This document shows positions 13,657-17,000 of a stretch of DNA of 17,000 bases, piece after piece. The notes under the pieces were generated by a model. That model was not told the origin of the DNA and ran no database searches. It worked only from the letters and a program-made list of their open reading frames with translations. This DNA is from Bacteroidota bacterium (GTDB lineage Bacteria > Bacteroidota > Bacteroidia > Flavobacteriales > Weeksellaceae): contig JAFAAJ010000033.1 of assembly GCA_023426625.1 (NCBI GenBank), positions 1-17,000 on the forward strand. The letters are read 5' to 3'. Position numbers and translations under genes: made by a program. The first letter of the stretch is position 1. Every line of letters starts with the position of its first letter.

Positions 13657-14249
13657 ATAAAAAAATCATTATTAAAATCTTTATTAAAATCTCCTCGTTT
13701 TGCCATATATTCTACCGAGCCTTTAAATAAATAAAGTGTGGATTTACAGTTGATTTTTATAGCTACTCCTGCATTGTCTTCATATTTTTTTTGCGTCGAA
13801 GCATCTGCAGAGTCAATAAATGCTCGGTTTCTTAGGTTTCCAACTATCCAACTATTACCATTGGCATCAGGAACACCAAAAACAAAAGGAGTGTTTTTGT
13901 GCATTTCTAAAAATCCCAAAATGTGTGATTCTAATCCCAAAACGAAAATTTCAAGTTCAATCTTAGTTTTTTTTTTTTGTTGAGATCCAGAGAGCATGCT
14001 TTTCAACTCATTTTCATCGATAAGCACATCAATGTAAGACCATTCAAGGTCCTCTTGGAATTCAATTCCGTTTTCCTGTATTTCTAGAATATTTTTAAAA
14101 TTTGTATCACCAAGAACAGAAGGGAGTTCTATTTTTTTGAAAAAATTGGAGGGAGCATAATACAATCTGGTTTTAAGTCCGGCAGCATTCATGTCTTCCG
14201 GACAGTTTAAAATATCATCTATAAAGAATCCTTCGAAACTGCTACTCAT
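13653..14249 (-). CDS. Tail-tube-like phage protein, 198 aa
   Basis: This is probably the tail tube or another major tail subunit. The N-terminal part contains AAGLKTRLYYAPSNFFKKI, then alternating strands, an acidic segment (ENGIEFQEDLEWSYIDVLI), and a central strand-turn unit with NTPFVFGVPDANGNSWIVGN. The length of about 200 aa and the beta-rich pattern fit tail tube proteins of Bacteroidota phages, but no diagnostic motif is present, so it could be another virion protein. ATG 14249 is preceded by an A/T-rich leader and lies 45 nt after the connector gene. A 12-A homopolymer (codons QQKKKT) lies inside the gene. The end overlaps the 79-aa gene by 4 nt. Confidence 0.65.
   Translation of the reverse strand: MSSSFEGFFIDDILNCPEDMNAAGLKTRLYYAPSNFFKKIELPSVLGDTNFKNILEIQENGIEFQEDLEWSYIDVLIDENELKSMLSGSQQKKKTKIELEIFVLGLESHILGFLEMHKNTPFVFGVPDANGNSWIVGNLRNRAFIDSADASTQKKYEDNAGVAIKINCKSTLYLFKGSVEYMAKRGDFNKDFNNDFFI
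13967..13978 (-). repeat. A12 homopolymer in the tail-tube-like gene
   Basis: Twelve consecutive T on the plus strand (12 A in the mRNA) encode part of QQKKKT in the 198-aa protein. Runs of this length are prone to polymerase slippage. Confidence 0.9.
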
Positions 14250-14257
14250 TATGCAAC

Positions 14258-14289
14258 AAAAAAGCCTATATTTAAATCGACTATAAAGG
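14258..14289 (-). terminator. Weak possible terminator before the tail-tube-like gene
   Basis: On the minus strand, CCTTTATA and TATAGG can pair imperfectly (bulged) and are followed by TTTTTT (14263-14258). The stem is poor, so attenuation at most. Confidence 0.25.
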
Positions 14290-14294
14290 ACATC

Positions 14295-15188
14295 TCAAAC
14301 AAGATAAATTCCTGAAGAACGTGATTGTGGGATTCTATCAGGCTCCGGACTATTGTAGCATGGAAATTCCGAAGAATTAACCTTCATATAGTCACTGATC
14401 ACTTTTAAACTTTCGTTTGCTAACTGGAGAAAGTTCTTTCCCGATTGAATCTTAGCTTTTGGATCTAGAACCTGGGATTTCTGCCAAGGCAATTCTTCAT
14501 ATTGAATTACAACTGCATTTTGCAGGAAAACAAAAGAAGGCAGTAAACTTGCATAATAAAGTGAATAAAATACAATTGAAGATTGAAAGAATTCATAAAG
14601 CTCCGGATTTGCTTTTATCTGATCTACGCATTCAGATTTTATATTCTCAAAGACTTTTAATTTTAAAGCCTGCCTTAAATACCGCTGAAGCATCAAGAAA
14701 ACTTCAGGTGAATTATTAATTGAATAAATCTTCTCAAATTCTGATGGTAAGGAAATATAGGATACATTTGCGAAAAAAGGAATAATAGAATATAACGATT
14801 CTATTTTTGAAATTTTATCCAATGCATCGGAGAAAAGTTTATCTGCAAATTTTAAAAGTGATAAACCCAGATCGCGGACATCCCACCAGGGAGCGGGCTT
14901 TAATTTATCCTGCTCAAAATTATTGATCCCTGTATTATTGACATGAACTTTTATTTTAGGAATAGATAAAACAAAAGAATAATGTGTTGACGCCTTGGAA
15001 AGCAGCCTGAAAATTTCCTTGTGTACAGTATCCACAGAATCTCTCAACTGTAGATAAATTTCTTCAGGAATAATTTCAAAAATTTTTCCGAAACCTAGCT
15101 CCTGGTCGACAAGATCCCAATCAAATGTTTGAGGCAAAATCAGATACTCTTTTTCTCTAAGCTCTTCAGAACTGATATAATATTCCAT
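14295..15188 (-). CDS. DUF6712-like probable head-tail connector, 297 aa
   Basis: The N-terminus (MEYYISSEELREKEYLILP, then EIIPEEIYLQLRD) and the mainly helical body resemble DUF6712, a Bacteroidota phage family usually next to the portal gene. The middle holds a GINNFEQDKLKPAPWWDVRD segment and a long helical region with FADKLFSDALDKISKIESL. It has no signal peptide; the hydrophobic SIVFYSLYYASLLPSFVFL is likely buried helix rather than membrane. Its place between portal and tail-tube-like genes supports an adaptor role at the head-tail joint. ATG 15188 lies 25 nt after the portal stop. The family call comes from memory of the pattern and should be treated as moderate. Confidence 0.65.
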   Translation of the reverse strand: MEYYISSEELREKEYLILPQTFDWDLVDQELGFGKIFEIIPEEIYLQLRDSVDTVHKEIFRLLSKASTHYSFVLSIPKIKVHVNNTGINNFEQDKLKPAPWWDVRDLGLSLLKFADKLFSDALDKISKIESLYSIIPFFANVSYISLPSEFEKIYSINNSPEVFLMLQRYLRQALKLKVFENIKSECVDQIKANPELYEFFQSSIVFYSLYYASLLPSFVFLQNAVVIQYEELPWQKSQVLDPKAKIQSGKNFLQLANESLKVISDYMKVNSSEFPCYNSPEPDRIPQSRSSGIYLV

Positions 15189-15213
15189 TTTTTCGGATTT
15201 TTTTTGTCATTAA

Positions 15214-16545
15214 TTAACTAACTACTTTTACCTGACCATTAGGATTTTTATCCAAAGTAGTAAGGTTCGTATTTGGGAATTTGCCGAACAATGTCGGATC
15301 CCATGAATTCCAGTATTTAATATTCTCGAATATCTGGAGCGTCCGGATCTGTTTAATTGGAAATTTGGCACAAAGGATTGTCCAAGCTTCTCGTTTATCA
15401 GATCCGGATCCACTTAAAGATTTGCCGCCAAAAGCTCCACCATTAATAAGACATGGATCAATACCCATAGGAGTCAATATCTCGTAATTGGCAGCAGAAC
15501 CGTCAAGAAGAAATTCTCCGGATGATTGAGGTTGCTGTATCACTTCTACCTGAATTCCCTTAATAAGTTCTCCGGAATTATGATCTCTGAAGAATGGAGA
15601 AATTATGGATTTACCTGCGCCTTTATTTCCACGCAGTTCATTGTCGATCAAATCAACAATTTCCTTTCTTTTTCGTTGCTTTTCAATATCACTGAACGTC
15701 TCCCATTTTTCCCGGTATATATGAGCAAAATAATCATCTGCAATATGAATCAGGTACTTCACATTCAATTGTTGTTCAAACATTGCTTTTTTGAACTCTG
15801 GAAGTGATAATACAACATCAACCCATCCATTTTTAAAGGAAGAATGCCATCCGACAGAAGGATAGGTTTTTTCAACCAAGAGAGTATCAATAACCGGTAT
15901 TACAAATTTCCGGATGCCTTTTTTCTTACAATATTCCTTTATCTCATCAATTGGGATGTTTTGAGCAAAGCAAGGAATTACAACCGTATTACCCGCTTGG
16001 TAATTTTCCCAATCGGTATTTACTCCAATATTGTTTATAATACCGTTTTTATCGGGTTCTTCGAACCGGCAATCAGCAGCTTTAATTCTACGGACTGATA
16101 TTACTTTATCTCCATTAGGAGAAAGTAAATATTCAGGATATCCAATTCTCCAAGTCTCATAATCCAGAATAATTTCTGAAATTGTAAGATTGAATTTTGT
16201 TCTGGTAAAAAAATCATTGATCTCCGGAAAAGAAGAACCCAGACGTTCTTTAAAAGTAATTGCCTCCTCCGTCTCAATCCCCTGATACAACTGAAAGCCT
16301 GTACCAAAGTGAGCAGCTGTAAGCACTTCAAGTCCACCAATTGCAACACCGGTTTTTTTCAGTTTCTTTTCAAATTCCTGGGGATATAAATTATCATCAC
16401 CCCAAGGTAACCAACGGCCCCCAATTAAAGAATCAGGTTTATTAGCCTTAAAATTGGAATGCTGAGGATCCTTTACTTTATTAAAAAAGATCGCTGCTCC
16501 ATTATTTCGGCCTCCAACCGAGTATATTCCCTCTGCAATTCTCAT
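15214..16545 (-). CDS. Probable phage portal protein, 443 aa
   Basis: The portal forms the dodecameric ring at one capsid vertex through which DNA is packaged. Supporting features are WLPWGDDNLYP (about 45-55), the GTGFQLY segment in a helical N-terminal domain, a stem-like region with HSSFKNGWVDVV and a helix-rich middle, and the C-terminal ANYEILTPMGIDPCLINGG followed by SGSGSDKREAW (378-388), a portal-type element seen before the crown helices. The length is within the normal portal range. There is no TM or signal peptide. ATG 16545 overlaps the TGA of the 74-aa gene by one base (TGATG). No capsid protease or obvious capsid gene follows immediately, which is unusual. Confidence 0.75.
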   Translation of the reverse strand: MRIAEGIYSVGGRNNGAAIFFNKVKDPQHSNFKANKPDSLIGGRWLPWGDDNLYPQEFEKKLKKTGVAIGGLEVLTAAHFGTGFQLYQGIETEEAITFKERLGSSFPEINDFFTRTKFNLTISEIILDYETWRIGYPEYLLSPNGDKVISVRRIKAADCRFEEPDKNGIINNIGVNTDWENYQAGNTVVIPCFAQNIPIDEIKEYCKKKGIRKFVIPVIDTLLVEKTYPSVGWHSSFKNGWVDVVLSLPEFKKAMFEQQLNVKYLIHIADDYFAHIYREKWETFSDIEKQRKRKEIVDLIDNELRGNKGAGKSIISPFFRDHNSGELIKGIQVEVIQQPQSSGEFLLDGSAANYEILTPMGIDPCLINGGAFGGKSLSGSGSDKREAWTILCAKFPIKQIRTLQIFENIKYWNSWDPTLFGKFPNTNLTTLDKNPNGQVKVVS

Positions 16546-16769
16546 CAGTAATTTTCTAAAATTCTATTTCTGGTTTGAATAGGCTGTGCCCAATCAGGTA
16601 ATTCGTCAGTTCCTGAAGCTGTAAAGCTTCTTTTAGTTTCTCTTCTGTTACAGTTTACCGGATCATACCAATACGTAACTTCTGTGTATGTCCGGCAGTA
16701 ACGGCCGGATTGATACCAGAACGTTTCTACTCTGTCAATTTTCCATTCTGTTGAATAAGGTTCTTTCAT
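16545..16769 (-). CDS. Small phage protein of unknown function, 74 aa
   Basis: The protein is rich in Tyr, Trp, Thr and Arg (FWYQSGRYCRTYTEVTYWYD) with two Cys that could pair or bind metal, and looks like a small beta-sheet protein. No family is recognised. It starts 2 nt after the preceding gene's TAG and its TGA overlaps the portal ATG by one base, so it is tightly embedded in the head operon and is probably a conserved minor component. Confidence 0.75.
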   Translation of the reverse strand: MKEPYSTEWKIDRVETFWYQSGRYCRTYTEVTYWYDPVNCNRRETKRSFTASGTDELPDWAQPIQTRNRILENY

Positions 16770-16771
16770 GA

Positions 16772-17000
16772 CTACAGCACGACATTACAGCCGTTGAATT
16801 TTGTTATAAAAAGGATGTGGATTTTTTTAATTCCCTGGTTAGTTTTAATATTCCTGGTTCTGTTCTTAAAATGGTTAGGATTTTTAAAATCAATTTTTTG
16901 AGAAAGCCTGACTTTCCCCGGTGTTTTTGGGGGTTGCATTAGTGTTGCATTATCCCAGGTTACTAATCTGCCACCGGATTTGTTCTGCTGATTATAAGTC
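16772..17000 (-). CDS. C-terminal part of a small phage protein (start outside window)
   Basis: A reading frame is open from the right edge to TAG at 16774-16772, giving 75 visible codons. The visible sequence contains KSGGRLVTWDNATLMQPP, then NPNHFKNRTRNIK, and ends in KKIHILFITKFNGCNVVL, a well-structured C-terminus with a charged middle and beta strands at the end. It is separated by 2 nt from the next gene's ATG. The spacing and composition like its neighbours show that it is a real gene despite lacking a start in the window. I associate this pattern with small proteins next to portal genes in Bacteroidota prophages, without a known function. Confidence 0.7.
   Translation of the reverse strand, partial: TYNQQNKSGGRLVTWDNATLMQPPKTPGKVRLSQKIDFKNPNHFKNRTRNIKTNQGIKKIHILFITKFNGCNVVL

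Noticed and set aside
15228..16349. Alternative frames on both strands across the portal gene
   Set aside because: They have no plausible composition, and the portal frame explains the region.
16934..16955. Short tandem GTTGCATTA pair
   Set aside because: Two imperfect copies inside the edge gene's coding sequence, with no sign of a larger array.
1..17000. tRNA, rRNA, CRISPR arrays, insertion sequences or attachment sites
   Set aside because: I saw no cloverleaf, no regularly spaced repeats, no transposase or integrase and no long terminal or direct repeats.

Overview
The window looks like part of a prophage (or phage genome) of a Bacteroidota host, most likely a Chryseobacterium/Elizabethkingia-type flavobacterium. 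The DNA is A/T-rich, starts lack Shine-Dalgarno sequences and are instead preceded by A-rich leaders, several promoters match the Bacteroidota -7 element TAnnTTTG, and the accessory genes carry signal peptides and a GLPGLI-family protein typical of this phylum. The genus is an inference; no integrase, attachment site or chromosomal flank is visible.

Nearly all structural genes run right to left on the minus strand. From the right edge: a truncated small gene (16772 to beyond 17000), a 74-aa gene, a portal-like protein (15214-16545), a DUF6712-like probable head-tail connector (14295-15188), a tail-tube-like protein (13653-14249), a 79-aa protein with a fibre-type motif, and a 745-aa fibre/adhesin. 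A compact lysis cassette follows: 4-TM holin, probable single-molecule spanin, and GH24 lysozyme (9573-11163). The tail block resumes at 7255 with 256-aa and 167-aa proteins, three small proteins, a gp10-like tail-completion candidate (3794-4252), and a TP901-type tape measure protein running off the left edge. No terminase large subunit, capsid protease or recognisable major capsid gene is in the window.

Two blocks of non-structural cargo interrupt the late operon. Block A (about 7256-9570) holds four small plus-strand genes and a minus-strand pair encoding a six-cysteine secreted peptide and a secreted GLPGLI protein. It has strong bidirectional terminators at 7532-7554 (inside its left part) and 9524-9558 (at its right edge). 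Block B (about 5129-5990) holds one secreted 178-aa protein with its own TAnnTTTG promoter, an adjacent palindrome and an upstream terminator, plus a structured leader in front of the next phage gene. Both look like morons, that is, cargo with their own transcription signals that could be expressed in the lysogen. They are poor in the CCGG tetranucleotide that is common in the phage backbone.

The most unusual sequence features are a perfect 17-bp inverted repeat inside the tape measure gene, a 12-A homopolymer in the tail-tube-like gene, the hairpin-rich leader with a repeated start-codon sequence at 5120-5285, and terminators that cut the late transcript into segments.
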